From Plasmopara viticola (lineage: Eukaryota > Oomycota > Peronosporomycetes > Peronosporales > Peronosporaceae), in the NCBI GenBank assembly GCA_001695595.3, contig MBPM02000020.1:744001-808000 (forward strand): DNA of 64,000 nucleotides, in the 5' to 3' direction. Within the stretch, counting starts at the first letter, position 1. Every line of letters starts with the position of its first letter. This document shows positions 22,199 to 34,382 of this stretch, piece after piece. A program made the translations under genes and the position numbers. The notes beneath the pieces were generated by a model. It had not been told where the DNA came from. It did no database searches and saw nothing but the letters and a program-made list of their open reading frames with translations.

Positions 22199-24140
22199 AT
22201 CTTCATCTTGTACACCTTTCTGTACTCCTCTCTTTATTTGCCGAGCAATTTAAAGTCCGTTCACGTAAGAGTCCGTTATCAAGTTTGTCGCAGACGCTTG
22301 GTGCATTAAAACCAAAAGGCGAATAAACAGCTGAAACTAAAGTGAGATGGTGGTGGTTTATCAAAATTGCTGACCAATTTACAGAGAAGCTTGGAAAAGA
22401 ATTCGCTTTGCTATATGTAATAAACATTAAGTTCGTGTATAGTGCTATCTAGCTTGCTTGTCACTTCTGTGACGAGCTTTTCCTGATTCGACGCTTCCCT
22501 GCATAGAATCTCGTCGATACGCTGAGTCAACTTGAGGGTACTTGCGAGATCCTTCGCTGATCTCTCCGCTCCAGATATACCACCAAAGAGACACACCTCA
22601 CCAACTTAGAGTCAAACTATTCGATTTCTTTTCTTCTGTTTGACACGGACCAAGGCGACTTACTCAAAATATTCTGTTCGTAGAAGGTACTGCCCAACCA
22701 GCAGAGGCAAATGACCAGAGGTGTGAATACAATTTAACGTCAAAACTGTGCACAAGCCGCTAATGCCAACGACAGTCAAGAAGCACACACTCACTACTCG
22801 CTATCTACTCACGAGAGTGACTCGATCTGTTTCAAGAGTATCGATCGGCGTGAAACCACAAGACAGAGCTACTGCGAGACCTCTTACGCCATAAATACCG
22901 ACGATAAGAGTGAGAGACTAGCCGAATGCCAGAAGTCGAAAACGAAGAATGCTCCGGTGGTCGACCAACAAGTGCTACCAATTGTTGTGGTTGTGGTTAA
23001 ATCAAAAGTGGATCCATTCATAAGGTCCTCAGTTTGCAACTACTTGCTACCATAAGCCAACCCTGAATCTAAGCAAATTAAAGTGACTTAACATCCTGGC
23101 GCAATCATCTCGAGTCCATTTGTACATGCGCCTATTCATGTCGTCACTGTTGCGAGTCATACATTTTGACAGGAACTATAAAACTCAACCCAAGTTATTG
23201 CCTCGGGTTTACGCGCCTACAAATACAAGCTGGAGCTGTGGGGGTAGACACAGCGTTCCTCAACAGTAAACTTAGTGTCCGCGTCTACAGGGATGTAAGC
23301 TCTAGCATCGAGAGCGCCTGGTAAGACGAGTGTCACAAGGACGAGGTCATATACATATTAAAGTAAGCTGCAAAAGTGCATATAGCAAGGCTATATATCA
23401 AGTGTTCCACGATATTGGTTTAAGTAGCTGCAGGGCAAAAAAATGTGTCTTTACTAAGCGCTTCAAGAACAAACTCACCTATGTGTGTCTCTATGTATAT
23501 TCGCGGCCAGAACAATTAAAAGATCAATGACGTGAAGGGTGCGCTGGAGAACGATTATGTAATGAAGGGGCTCATGCTAGAAACTTTTGTCCTAGGAATG
23601 GAGACTGACCACAGCACAACAGCTGAAATACTCACTAACAGTTAGACATATGATTTAGTCCAAAAGCTGACCAGACAGTGGCAATACGACTGATCGGCCG
23701 GGTCATTCAACAATGTCCCAATTTAGCCCCCGAGAATTTTTTTGGCATCCGCAGGTGCCTCTACATCAAAATGTTCTATGTATCGAAGTTTGCACCTGTC
23801 TAAAAATGGATGCACCTGAACCATGTATGGCGAGCCGGAAGTAGTCAAAATGCCGCTCGGACAATGAAGGACTTTAAAGGCTCCTGAATAACTAATGCAG
23901 GGAATTTAACCTTTTGTTCTGGCAATTCACAAACACTTCTGCCTAGACTGTGAAGGAAACGAGTAGCGTCGCAGGAACTCCGTCAATCACTTGCTTGGCA
24001 TTTCCTCCGCTAAGCTTGCGAAAAAGTCCAAGCAAGTAAGAAAGTTGTCAAAATGACTTTATCGCCCAATCTAAATCCTTGAGGGCTTGTCAGAACCAAG
24101 GGCTATGCAAACGCTGAAGCCGTAAAGACTACGTGACTCA

Positions 24141-25889
24141 CCTTATGATGTAAGTTGCCGTCCCGTAAGAGATTCACTCATTTTTATTCGGCCCGACAAA
24201 AAGAGGATGGCTCTCCGGGGGTGTATTACCCGGTAAACGCAGGCCATGACGCGAAGCGTCTGCTCATCTGCTTTACATGCCGCAAGTGGTTTTTTAGGCT
24301 TCTTCGGTGTTGCGTGTGCAAAAAAAAACAGGTTAGGAAGAGCCATTGTTCTAGCGTGACCTTATGACAGCTATGTGTGTGCTTTTAGCTTCGCACCGAT
24401 TATTGCACCAGGAACCATCGGTGTACTATTACAACCTCGGTTTGAGTACAGAACCTCTTTAAGTCTAAATATTATCATCAAATTTTATAACTCGCAATTC
24501 AAGCACATTGGGCGAAGAACTTTACGTCAGCAAACTAAAATTATATTTTAATCACTCAAATATTTCATTTTCGAAATGTATCGGTTCCACACGATGCCGA
24601 GTCAGGCGCTGAGTACGTAAGCTCTGAGCACATCTATATGATCATCTTGGAATACTTCATTGTGCGGCCAATAGACTGCGGATTACTACGTTGCTACTAG
24701 TTCTATATTAATATGCCTGATGCCGAAAGTACGGAGTCTGTGAAGCTGGATAGTTATGCCGACATTTAAAGATGTCTTGACGGTCGTAAGAGTGGCTCTG
24801 CTTCACAGTGCTTCCAGTCGAAAATATTGCTGACCTTAATGATTAGGGGGCTCAGGAGGGGAGGCTTCTGTCTAATCCCCACACCTACGCTTCAATGGGC
24901 AGCAAGATTCGCGGAACCAAACGTATGTCCTAAAAATCGCTCTCGAAATCATCCTTGGTGGTCAAATCGCGTTTTTGAGGATATTCCAGGCCTTAATCTC
25001 TTGCAAAGAAGCTAAATGCCCTGTGGTATGTGTATTATAAACTTCTTAGTCGGACAAGCTGTTTTACGTCTTAGCGCAAGATGTCTAATTTGCGTCGGAA
25101 AGTTGCTTCTTTAAAGTATGCTCTAGTTCGATAAACCCTTGATAGCGCGCACGCCTTTACCTTTTCTGCCTAGTACGGTGGTGCTAGAGGCATTATTAGC
25201 CGCCCATTACCACCAGTGCTATTTTCGGAATGTAATGCACGACGACAGCACTTTGAAAAGGTTAAGGGGTCATATCAGGACTCTACAATAAAGAATCAAT
25301 AATTGAAGATCGGTCTATCACGTAAGATGTCCCACATTAAATGTTTAGTGCACCGCCTTCTTTTAGATTCGTTGATGATTCACGCCGAATCGTGCCAATC
25401 CTGTATTGTGGATAAGTCCATTGAAACGATATTCCATTGTGTTGGCAAAACAACTTAGGACATTATGTATTTAAAAGTCGCCCATCTCTCTAAGTAAAAT
25501 TCATAGAATCTTCTCTTCTGGAAAAACTCCGAAATGCTTTTTGGTCATCTACTGTGGTTAGAATGCTCCGCTGCTGATGCTTAGTCGGCTTGTCATGACG
25601 TCATACTCAAAATCACGGAGAAAATAGATGTTGTGCCTCTCACTCACTTATTCGAGAATCGTCTGAGCTAGGGGAACTGCGAAACCTTAGCAACTTTGTG
25701 CTTAAGGATACAAAGCTCGGAAATGAGTGGACTGCATTTACTGAGGGCAAACCTAAATACTAATAGCCTGACGGCCCTCAAATGCGGCGCCTCACCACAC
25801 ATACTGCGCAGTGTGTCCTCAAGCTCACAGTTGGGGCCATTATCGTATCATTGGTCTGATGCCAGTGCCGTTAAAATTGGAAAAAATAT
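24141..25889. other. Gene-less stretch
   Basis: No supported gene. Short frames at 24155-24367 and 24827-25015 show no domain. It probably consists of retroelement flanks or old LTR debris between the Copia and second Gypsy relics. Confidence 0.45.
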
Positions 25890-27660
25890 GAATGTCTAAG
25901 AGTCGAACCAGCACGCAGCTATATTTATATGTTTTACCCGATACCATTGTGCTCGGAAGTCCAAGACGTTTACAGATTGTAAATTGTAATCATAAAAGCT
26001 TTGCTTCGTGATGCCGATCATATTGGCTGCAACAGGTACCAAATGCATCATCTTGCTTGAGCAAAACTGCTTTCTGTTGCCGTTGACCTTCATCAATTGA
26101 AAGCCAAAGTCGAGGCTTATGAACTTTCACTGATCTGCCAGTACCAGTAGGCTTTATAAACGAGCTGACGATTAAGTCGTAGGGATGATTCTTCGACAGG
26201 CTTACATACTTGGCCACCTACGTGTCATGTGAATTTATCAGTACATCTCTCAAAGATGAAAAATGCTTTGTTCGGCTCCAACAACTGCCGTTTGGAGCAC
26301 CATATGCCTCCAGAGTATATCAAACTTCTGACCTTTGTCGCTCAAAACAAAAATTCGGACTAGATCTGTCGAACCGACCTTACTGTGGAGCAGACCGTCT
26401 GCCCACTAATAGGAATACAATTGCAATCGCGGAAGAGGAGCATCTCGCTTGACTTGAACATGTTTGACTGCAATGACAATTTGGCAAACAAGTCAAATTT
26501 GTTTGTCGATAGAGCTTTACTGCTACCACTAGCCAACTGACAATCCGGCCTGCGCAAAAGCCCGTCAGCGGGCACATAAAGTTTGTGAGGATCCAACGCA
26601 GAGGTCGTAAGCTGCGACAAATGACAGCCAACTTGCTATGCGCTGGCGCGAGTTAGTTATTCATATCTTCGCTTTTAAAGATACTTGGCCTTATTATTCT
26701 TAAAATTAAGAATTCCGAAGAAGCATACGGAGCTTCGCCAGTACAAATATAATGGCAAGTAATTTGCATACAATACAACTTCACGCAAAAATCCTGAATT
26801 AATTGGTGAAAGCAAGATGACTCGTTTACGTTCGTCCTCATCGGGTTGCAATATTGCACGACCGATGATGCAGTCAGAAGTGTCACGAATGGCTTCATCA
26901 TGTCCGGCAAAATGTGGACTTAAACCTGCTAAAGGCCTATCGTGATGCTATACAATTCTTGCATTCCCTACAACACAGTGTCATTCCAGTTGATATCCAT
27001 TAATGGCTTTGCAAGGCCCGTATAATCGGCACTGTACTTGCCTTCGCCTATGTGCAAATAGCTGTCTAGGGCTGATTGTCTTCTTAATTCTTTTTACAAC
27101 GCGGCGTATGCCAATTAAGCAAACAAAAATGTAACCATCTGACGCACTTATCAATGTCGCCATAGAATTTACCGGTAATCATGACCTTGAAGCTTTGCCT
27201 TACGTAATCTTTTCAAGCCTTCAGAGCTTAATAATTGTGCTTAGATCCGCGACGGGCAACCATATTTAATACATTATGTCGGGCAAAGCTCGCAATGGTC
27301 TTAATGATCGTGTGATCAGACGATTACGATCGCCGGTATCTTCAACCGCTCTAGTGGTATCGCATAGCGTACTATTCGTTGCTCCCAACTTCCCCATTCG
27401 AGTTTGGTAGTAGCCATCGATCAAGTCCAGTGCGCTACACAACGTGCAACTGAATATGTTGCTAAGTACCATAGCATTTCTGAATTAAGATGTAACGCTG
27501 AACTATGCAACAATTTGAAAACATAAACACCATGCCACTTTCCATCCGTTTTTTTAAAACAGAAATTGGTAAAGAGTGCGGAGATTTCAATTTCTCGCCA
27601 TGTCGAATTGGCGAAGAATGCATTAATAAGCTCGCATTGCTCTCATGGTAGGTTCATTAC
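25890..27660 (-). mobile_element. Second decayed Gypsy retrotransposon
   Basis: Minus-strand fragments run in Gypsy pol order. Reverse transcriptase at about 27470-27390 has ALDLIDGYYQTRM, the LDL-x-x-GY-x-Q signature. A block near 27120-27000 resembles the RT thumb/connection. RNase H at about 26910-26800 starts PFVTLLTASSVVQYC. Integrase at about 26180-25900 has KPTGTGRS, then WLSIDEG and KMMHLVPVAANMIG. Stops and frameshifts separate the blocks, so it is inactive. No LTRs were identified. It is a separate copy from the nested element at 19.6-21.7 kb and differs in sequence. Confidence 0.68.
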
Positions 27661-29180
27661 CCAATTTGTACCTAGCACGAAGTCGGTCTTGTACTTCACC
27701 CTTCTTTTATTATATCTATTTACTTAAAAAAGAGTACAAATGAACGCTTAGATTTTCAAGCATTTCGAAGCCCAAACGCAACATACATTTATCTTAATGT
27801 TAATATATGTCCATGTAAAATGGAGAATATATTCATATTCTGAAGAAGAGCTTTCATTCAAAGGTGAACACCGCTAAAATATTGTCAGCTTTCGACTCGG
27901 CCAAGCAACCAGTAGCTTCGAGGCTCAGTATCTCTGACACCGCTAGTGTTGCCCCCTTTCGAAGAGCCCTTACTCGACATCTTAAGTTGTCAATAGTTTT
28001 GTGTATACGCTTTTTAGTCAGTTACGATATCGTTTCTAGCAACCAGGGATTAAGTTTAAATCACATCCCCAGTCTCTTTATGTGGAGCAATGTTGTACAC
28101 TTTCTTTGCTACCAGCCAATTAAGCTGTATTGTCCAATGTCCTTTATAAGAATCTGTTAAAGCCTATTTGAGCGGAATTGAGCAATCGAAACCTCTGCCC
28201 TTGCCACACCAATTGATCTTTAGCTCAAGTTTATCTAACTTTTACATACGAAGATTTTTTTTATACTCGTCCGTGTCAAGGTTAGCGAATAACTCCGTGC
28301 TGTCAAAACCGTCAAACTTCGCAGCCAGGTCTTTTTGATTGTAGAGACGTTTGTAACAATTAATCAGCCAGTTGAGCCAAAACTAACTCCTTTCTGTTGC
28401 TCTCTTCTTTCGCATTAGTCGACTGACAGCAATTATCACTGGCGCACGAATTCTTTTGATGCACTTGAGTTTATTGAGATGATGACCTGTGATCATGCGC
28501 CCTTGCTTACCGCAGCCATTAAGCAAAGCACAGGGACACCATCCTGTAAGTCCATCCACGGCTTTTTTGTTGTCTGCAGCTGATATCCCTTTAAAGAGCA
28601 ATAGGAGTTGCCTCTTCAAATGGTGCTACATATTCTCTGGGAGAGTGATGTCCCAGAGCTGAAAGCAGTCACCTTTCTTGCTTTGTGGAATGGGTTGTAC
28701 CTGGTGTTTTCAGGCAAAAAGATTGAGCGCCGGCGGAGATCAAAGTTCACCGGAAGAAACGTTGGTCGTCCTTTATGTTTTTTTGGGCAATCAAACACTA
28801 AGATATAGCAGACTTCACCGGTAGTATCCAGCTGATTTTGCTTGGCGTCCGCATTGAGTCTCTATAAATCGTCACCGTCTTTAACTGGCGGAATATACGA
28901 GTACAAGATACTTTACAAGAAGCCGAAATATCAAAAATATGACGTCTGGCTTGCAACATGACGTCTACGCGCGTAGGCATAGCATTGACAAATACAAATT
29001 GCAGCCATGTGTGACGATTATTTTGCACAAAGATGGCGTGCAGAAAGATATGCAATCCTTTTGTAAAGCGATTGTTCACTAAAATTGGTTTTGAGAAGTG
29101 TTAAAGTGGGCAAAGAAATGTGGATTTAATACATATTAAGAAAAACATTACCGCAGGCCGTTCTGATATTTACGAAAATC
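27661..29180. other. Gene-less stretch of unclear repeat debris
   Basis: Open frames on the minus strand between 28383 and 29079 read as broken protein-like text (for example RGRPTFLP-like and basic segments) but match no family I know. No intact gene is supported. Confidence 0.4.
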
Positions 29181-30360
29181 ATCAGTATGCTTTCGGAAAA
29201 GGTTGGGGTGACGCCCTCCTTCCAAGCGCGGGGGCTAAATGCTCGCGCGCTTCGGGCAGGTGCTCTCGGGCATCTGCAGGTCTCTAACGAGTCTCACCCT
29301 CGACGCGACGGTCTCCAGCACCAGGCCAAACCCCCTTCCACGCCCTTAACCGCGCCAACCGCATCCTGATTGGCTCCTTTAATGTGAATTCTCTAGGTTC
29401 GAAGCGCAAGAAGCACGAAACACTCCCCGAAGATCTCCGGCGCTACCGCGTCGATATCCTTGGCCTCCGAGAAACCAAGATCTACGATAGAGGTGAGCAC
29501 CGCATTGATGACTTCCTTCTAACCCTTAAAAAAAAAAAAAACGAAGCCAAGACCGAAGTCACCGAAATCCGCCGCCACTGCAACCCGTCGGGCGCCGCTC
29601 GACACGCCCGATCCCGAGAAGAAACCTGGCGCCACACTAAGAAGCTCGGAACACTCCTCGGCGATATTGAAGATTTATCCCGACGCAAGTCCCTGGCCAC
29701 CCTCGCGCTCCACCGCCTCTGGTCCGTCTGGCTCCGCCCCACGCTCATCTCACCCAAGACCTGCATTCGACTGTACAACACCTACGTTCTACTAATGCTG
29801 CTGTACAACTGCGCCACCTGGGCTCTTACCAAGTCAGAGCTCCACGGCCTCGAGAGTTCATCGCCGCCAGCTTCGCTACGCTCTTGGCTATCGCTACCCC
29901 CGACACATTTCGAATGCAAGACTCTACGACCTCTGTGATGAGCGGCCGCTGAGACTACGACTGACACAAGCTCGCTGGCGCCTGTTTGGCCATGTACTTC
30001 GCCGCAATCGCGACATTCCAGCTCATCTCCAGATGCGTGCCTACTTCTTCTCCGCCGCAGCAAAATGGCGCGGACGTCCCCGCACCACGCTCCCCTCAAC
30101 ACTCAACCACAACCTCGTTTCCCGTGGCTCCGGCTTTCGACTCCGGATAGCACAAGACCTCGAAGTGGTACGTACCCTTGCACAAGACCGAAAGAAATGG
30201 AAGACCCTCACGACCTCGGTGCTGGATGCACTGCCCGCCGAACGAGACCCGACGTATGCGGACACCACTCTATGCCGTGGACTAGCCAGACTGAGCCTAG
30301 CACGTGCATAACTTGGCAACGCGGTGACGTAATACATTACATTACATTACATCAGTATGC
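29181..30360 (+). mobile_element. Internally deleted LINE with 10-bp target-site duplication
   Basis: The element is 29191-30350, flanked by perfect direct repeats ATCAGTATGC at 29181-29190 and 30351-30360. The 5' part gives an apurinic-endonuclease start (SLGSKRKKHETLPEDLRRYR, then VDILGLRETK). After a short A-run near 29530 the frame jumps to the end of a LINE polymerase (SLATLALHRLWSVW, RLYNTYVLLMLLYNCATW) and its C-terminal tail (ARWRLFGHVLRRNRDIPAHL, KWRGRPRTTLPS). The catalytic palm is missing, so it could only move in trans. The 3' end is an (ATTAC)n repeat instead of poly-A, as in RTE-type and related LINEs. The clean duplication suggests a fairly recent insertion. Confidence 0.85.
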
Positions 30361-30382
30361 AAACCGGTATAAGTATTGATTG

Positions 30383-30736
30383 GCTGCTGTTAGTATTGTA
30401 TTGTATTGTATTACGTTATCGCGTTGCCAAGTTATGCACGTGCTAGGCTCTATGGCTAGTCCACGGCATAGAGTGGTGTCCGCATACGTCGGGTCTCGTT
30501 CGGCGGGCAGTGCAGCCAGCACCGAGGCCGTGAGGGTCTTCCATTATTTTGTGTAGTTCTGACTTGGTAAGAGCCCAGGTGGCGCTCTGGTGCTGGAGAC
30601 CGTCGCGTCGAGGGTGAGACTCGTTAGAGACCTGCAGATGCCCGAGAGCACCTGCCCGAAGCGCGCGAGCATTTAGCCCCCGCGCTTGGAAGGAGGGCGT
30701 CACCCCAACCTTTTCCGAAAAGCTGCTGTTAGTATT
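30383..30736 (-). mobile_element. Short LINE-derived retroposon (copy A) with 15-bp TSD
   Basis: The element is 30398-30721 on the minus strand, flanked by identical 15-bp repeats GCTGCTGTTAGTATT at 30383-30397 and 30722-30736. It consists of three joined pieces of the LINE at 29191: the first about 145 bp (ending CTCCAGCACCAG), a 35-bp piece from the polymerase end (GCTCTTACCAAGTCAGA), and the last about 150 bp, ending in an (AATAC)n tail. It has no coding capacity. The same junctions recur at 55088-55417 and 55514-55777, showing a mobile short family. Confidence 0.85.
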
Positions 30737-30785
30737 AACAAAAATGCGCTACAAAATTGATACGGATTATTTATCATGCTATGTT

Positions 30786-30868
30786 ATATTTCGTATTTTT
30801 ATTACGCTTGTATCTATATTTCGTATTTTTATTACGCTTGTATCTATTTATACACTTATATTTATTAC
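30786..30868. repeat. AT-rich tandem repeat, 30-bp unit
   Basis: A 30-bp unit containing TCGTATTTTTATTACGCTTG starts at 30788 and again at 30818, and a shortened third unit follows to about 30868. It is a simple minisatellite with no evident function. Confidence 0.8.
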
Positions 30869-31597
30869 GCTTGTATTGTGAAGTTGGAGGTAGAGAAAAC
30901 CAGATGCATACTAATTTCAAGTTCTGTTTAATGCTGAGCGTGCCACGGAGTAACTTATCACTTTGCATTTTTCAACACATTAGCCTGCACTTATAGCCTC
31001 ATCTCCGCTCTTTTCGTAAACCTGCTACTGTTGGAACCTCGCTCCTAAGTCTTCTCTACAAAAAAAAAATAACAGACATGAAATTAGTAGAAAATTTTTA
31101 TGGCGAAGGGGTCACATAGTAGATTTTTAAGTTCGACAACAAATATGTAAGTTCCGACTGGGTCGTCATTGTACAAAAAAGAGCGCCCTCAATCTTTCCA
31201 TTGATGGCTGGTATTTGTGATCATGATACGCACAATGGAGTGGGGGAGTGGCATAGCCAAAATTTAGAAGAGTGCTTAACGAAACTCTTTTTGTCACTTA
31301 ATTTCTGCATTTTAGTAAAGCGTAAATTACTGAATCTTTAACATAGTCGAATAAATGCACGCTTTTCGTCACGAACAAGTCATAATTATGCGACACCTGC
31401 CGAGGCTTATTCGAATGCTATTCTTTTATAGGCAAAACCAGATTGATTGCAACAGGTTAAGGAAGGTCTCAATTCTACAAAAAGTTTTGTACAAAAGAAA
31501 GCGAAAAAAAAAATAAATGTGCTCTGAACAACGACTTTACCATTAGGTCGCAACACCTAGTGATAGCGGATTTGTAAAAAAAACTTCGAGGGATATT
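30869..31597. other. Gene-less stretch
   Basis: AT-rich, with no supported gene or recognised repeat. Confidence 0.5.
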
Positions 31598-32690
31598 GTG
31601 CATAATTGGTTGTGCGCGACTTGTGTCGAGCCTTATGACGTAAGAAAATGTTGGAGGAAAAGCTTGCGAAAGCAAATGTTGAAGAAAAATCGAGGTTCCA
31701 ACACAAGCAGAACTAATCATTATGAATCTAGGCCAGTACGGACTTTTGTGCTGAGACCTTCACGGAAAAAAAGGCCGTCGAGGCTATCGCAAATCGCGCA
31801 AGCGGTTATTATACGAACGAGAAGCCACGCCGCATATAGAAAAGTAACAAAGCCGACAAACGCAAGCAAAAGAAGGGCGAGAAAGTACAGGACCACACAC
31901 GCACCATACAATCATGCGAAAAAGCTTAGTCACATGCGGTACTACGGAGGTGCCCTTCAAAAGTTCGACTTCGAACCTGATAACGGCAGTTATATCCGTG
32001 CAATGGCTTTGAAGAGTTTGTTTGTTTCATCTCTTCTGCCTCTGGGTCACTCTTGAGCCGTACGTTCTCCCCGTGACTTCCAACGACTGGATCGAAGGCA
32101 TCGCACTCCCGACATCACACTGTCGCTAGTTTTACACAATCATACTTCAAGCCCATTAAACAGGACGTTAATACCCTTCGAGGATTGCTCATGAGACGTA
32201 AAGCTTGACTTTTTATCGTATTTAGGAGAGCTTATCCGAAAAAGCCTTACATCATATAGGAGCAAGGTACACACAAGTAATACATTTGATGTAATATCCT
32301 CCAGCCAATCAATCCACAAAAAAGACATTTGGGACTTGCGTGCGTCACCCAAGAAAATTGTGCGTAGATGCGCCAATGAACAAAGTCTATAGTACCAATC
32401 ATTCACTATATTTGCGTGGAAGAGAATAGCGCGCCGCCTCAGCGCCCACGACGTGCTCTCCATTATTCCAACAATTCTATTCAAAGAGTGAAAGCAGCAA
32501 TTCACTGGTGTTCCACCCCTTCTGCTTTGCGCGGCGGCAAGCACCCGATCGCCTCGTTTAAATTTTTAAAATTTTTTTCCTTAGCTTGCATAGAGTCGAC
32601 ATCGGGATGGGTTGCTAGTCAGTCCATTTTCTCCGTGCAAAGTACAGAGCTCTCGCTTTAAGACGAGTTTTGTCTAGCATTGCTGGCGTG
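31598..32690. repeat. Upstream flank of P450 copy 1, homologous to the palindrome arms
   Basis: Parts of this region match the DNA upstream of the P450 genes in the 51-64 kb palindrome, so the duplicated module includes upstream DNA. One block (about 31920-31950, around CTTAGTCACATGC) matches 59185-59215 on the same strand. A neighbouring block (about 31825-31885, coding on the minus strand for LLLLAFVGFVTFLYA) matches 59080-59130 (LVILLLAFVNFIYFLYA on the plus strand) in the opposite orientation, so a small internal inversion has occurred. A plus-strand frame at 31598-32056 is open but shows no domain; I do not call it a gene. Confidence 0.55.
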
Positions 32691-32705
32691 TCATTAACGC
32701 TTTCC
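32691..32705 (+). promoter_or_regulatory. Oomycete initiator-like element of P450 copy 1
   Basis: TCATTAACGCTTTCC lies about 50-60 bp before the ATG. It fits the oomycete core promoter, a pyrimidine-flanked CATT initiator followed by a T-rich block. The same site is kept before both other P450 copies (TCATTCACGCTTTCT). Confidence 0.5.
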
Positions 32706-32753
32706 CACTGGCAGTGCTAAGCCTGCCATTGAAGATATAATAAGGAAGTTACT

Positions 32754-34382
32754 ATGAAGTCCGTCTCGGAGCTCCTCTGCAATCGAAATGACGTAGCAGT
32801 CACCGCTGCAACTGCCGTGGCTGTGGCGATGGGGCTATCGCTACTTCTGCATAGCACGAAGAAGAGCTTAGCAACCGAGCCGCGCATGTTACCACCCATG
32901 CCTAAGACGACGTTGCCCCTCCTCAAAAGCCTCGTTGACATTGCTAGCACAGTCGATCGTTTCCACGACTGGTTATTTGAGCAAAGTGTCGAATTTGACC
33001 ATCGCCCCTGGATGTACCACATTCCAGGACGGCCAAAAGTTATCGTGCTTTCATCGCCCAAGACTATTGAAGATGTGATGTCGACTCAAGAGCACGTTTT
33101 TTTGCGTGGTCCGACGAATCAATACATTAGCTATGATATTTTTGGAAAGGGGATGATTATTGCCGATGGAGAGCAGTGGTATTACCATCGTAAGACGGCA
33201 AGCCACCTCTTTTCGATGCAGGCGATGAAAGATGCCATGGATTCGACTGTGCAAGAAAAACTGGGATTCTTTTTGGATGTGCTGGATATCTACCACAAGC
33301 GCGGCAAGCCATTTAGCATCAAGAAGGAGCTTCTTCACTTCACGATGGATGTCACTTCCAAGACTGGCTTTGGGGTCGATCTCAATACACTCAAAAACAG
33401 CCCCGATCGCGAAACAGACCACGAATTCCTAGAGGCTTTCGATAATGCTTGCGTGGGTTTTGCTGTCCGTATTCAGACGCCTATCTGGATGTGGAGGATC
33501 AAGAAATTTCTCAATGTTGGCTGGGAAAAGGTCTTTCAGAACGACATTGCAACGATGCATAACTTTATTAATCGAGTTATCATGGAGTCGATGCAAAAGA
33601 AGACGGAGCTTGCAGCAAAGGGTGAAAAGAAGGATGAAAAGGATCTCATTTCAATCTTTATGCAGAGTAATTTGAGAAAGACTGAGAATTTGCAGATTGA
33701 CGATGACGACGTTACTATCATGCGCGATATGGTCATGACTTTTATCTTTGCCGGAAAAGACACGGTCGCGCACAGTATGTGCTGGTTAATCGTAATGATG
33801 AACCGGTATCCAGCTGTGTTGCAAAAGATTCGTGAAGAGATGAAGAAGAAGATACCTGGGCTGTTTACGGGTGAGATTCGAGTGCCGTCGCAGGAGCAAG
33901 TGCGCAGTCTTGTGTACCTTGAAGCCGTCATTAAAGAGAACTTGCGTCTAACGCCATCCACAGGATTTATCGCCCGCGAGTGCATGCAGGACACGACGCT
34001 TGTGGACGGCACCTTTGTCGAAAAGGGTCAGGTAATCATGGTCTCATCTTACTGCAACGCACGCAATAAGCAGTCGTGGGGTGACGACGCTCTTGAGTTT
34101 AAGCCTGAGCGAATGATCGATCCTGAAACTGGGAAACTACGTGTGTTTTCCGCTTTCAAGTTCAGCGCCTTTGGCTCCGGCCCGCACGTCTGTATTGGTC
34201 AACGATTTGCCATGATGCAACTCAAGATGACATTGGCAACTCTCTATAGCAAGTTCGACGTTAAAACGGTAGAGGACCCGTGGAAGCTCACGTATGAGTT
34301 TTCGATCGCGATTCCTGTGAAGGGTCCTATGGAAGTTGAGATCACGCCGCTAATGCCTGAAGCGTCTGCGGTTATTGCCTAG
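32754..34382 (+). CDS. Cytochrome P450 monooxygenase, copy 1
   Basis: A single-exon, 542-residue P450. The N-terminal membrane anchor is near 14-33 (VAVTAATAVAVAMGLSLLLH), followed by a Pro-rich hinge (MLPPMPKTTLP). The C-helix has W-x-x-x-R (W142/R146). The I-helix oxygen-binding motif is AGKDT (333-337), the K-helix E-x-x-R is ENLR (395-398), the PERF-type motif is PERM (451-454), and the heme loop FGSGPHVCIGQR has ligand Cys480. These residues are all intact, so the enzyme should bind heme. The I-helix and heme loop are like CYP86/CYP4-clan fatty-acid hydroxylases and the oomycete CYP5014-5017 group; the substrate is unknown. ER membrane location is inferred. It is convergent with the ankyrin gene at 34734 and differs from the palindrome copies at about 50 of 542 residues by hand count. 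Confidence 0.95.
   Translation: MKSVSELLCNRNDVAVTAATAVAVAMGLSLLLHSTKKSLATEPRMLPPMPKTTLPLLKSLVDIASTVDRFHDWLFEQSVEFDHRPWMYHIPGRPKVIVLSSPKTIEDVMSTQEHVFLRGPTNQYISYDIFGKGMIIADGEQWYYHRKTASHLFSMQAMKDAMDSTVQEKLGFFLDVLDIYHKRGKPFSIKKELLHFTMDVTSKTGFGVDLNTLKNSPDRETDHEFLEAFDNACVGFAVRIQTPIWMWRIKKFLNVGWEKVFQNDIATMHNFINRVIMESMQKKTELAAKGEKKDEKDLISIFMQSNLRKTENLQIDDDDVTIMRDMVMTFIFAGKDTVAHSMCWLIVMMNRYPAVLQKIREEMKKKIPGLFTGEIRVPSQEQVRSLVYLEAVIKENLRLTPSTGFIARECMQDTTLVDGTFVEKGQVIMVSSYCNARNKQSWGDDALEFKPERMIDPETGKLRVFSAFKFSAFGSGPHVCIGQRFAMMQLKMTLATLYSKFDVKTVEDPWKLTYEFSIAIPVKGPMEVEITPLMPEASAVIA

Larger units (their letters stand above)
16741..24140 (+). mobile_element. Decayed Copia (Ty1) retrotransposon, interrupted
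   Basis: Plus-strand fragments occur in the gag-integrase-reverse transcriptase order of Copia. Near 16870-16980 a gag-like piece reads DKTQVMVSLLGCLTDRREL. Integrase follows: VDDYS near 17768-17790 and LRSDNKTEFISKA near 17855-17900. Its C-terminal part, about 18310-18600, ends FEYAEKPAGCRL. The polymerase resumes at about 23200 (QAGAVGVDTAFLNSKL), with IYQVFHDIGLSS and KKCVFTKRF near 23390-23470 and VKGALENDYVMKGLML after it. Every block has stops or frameshifts, so it is dead. The gap between integrase and polymerase holds an opposite-strand Gypsy element. I could not define the LTRs; a short tandem TGTCACGATG repeat near 16743-16775 may belong to the 5' LTR. Confidence 0.75.

Noticed and set aside
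31598..32056. 152-codon basic frame as a gene
   Set aside because: Composition is odd (Arg/Lys-rich), there is no domain, and its homologous region in the palindrome arms is rearranged and reads differently.
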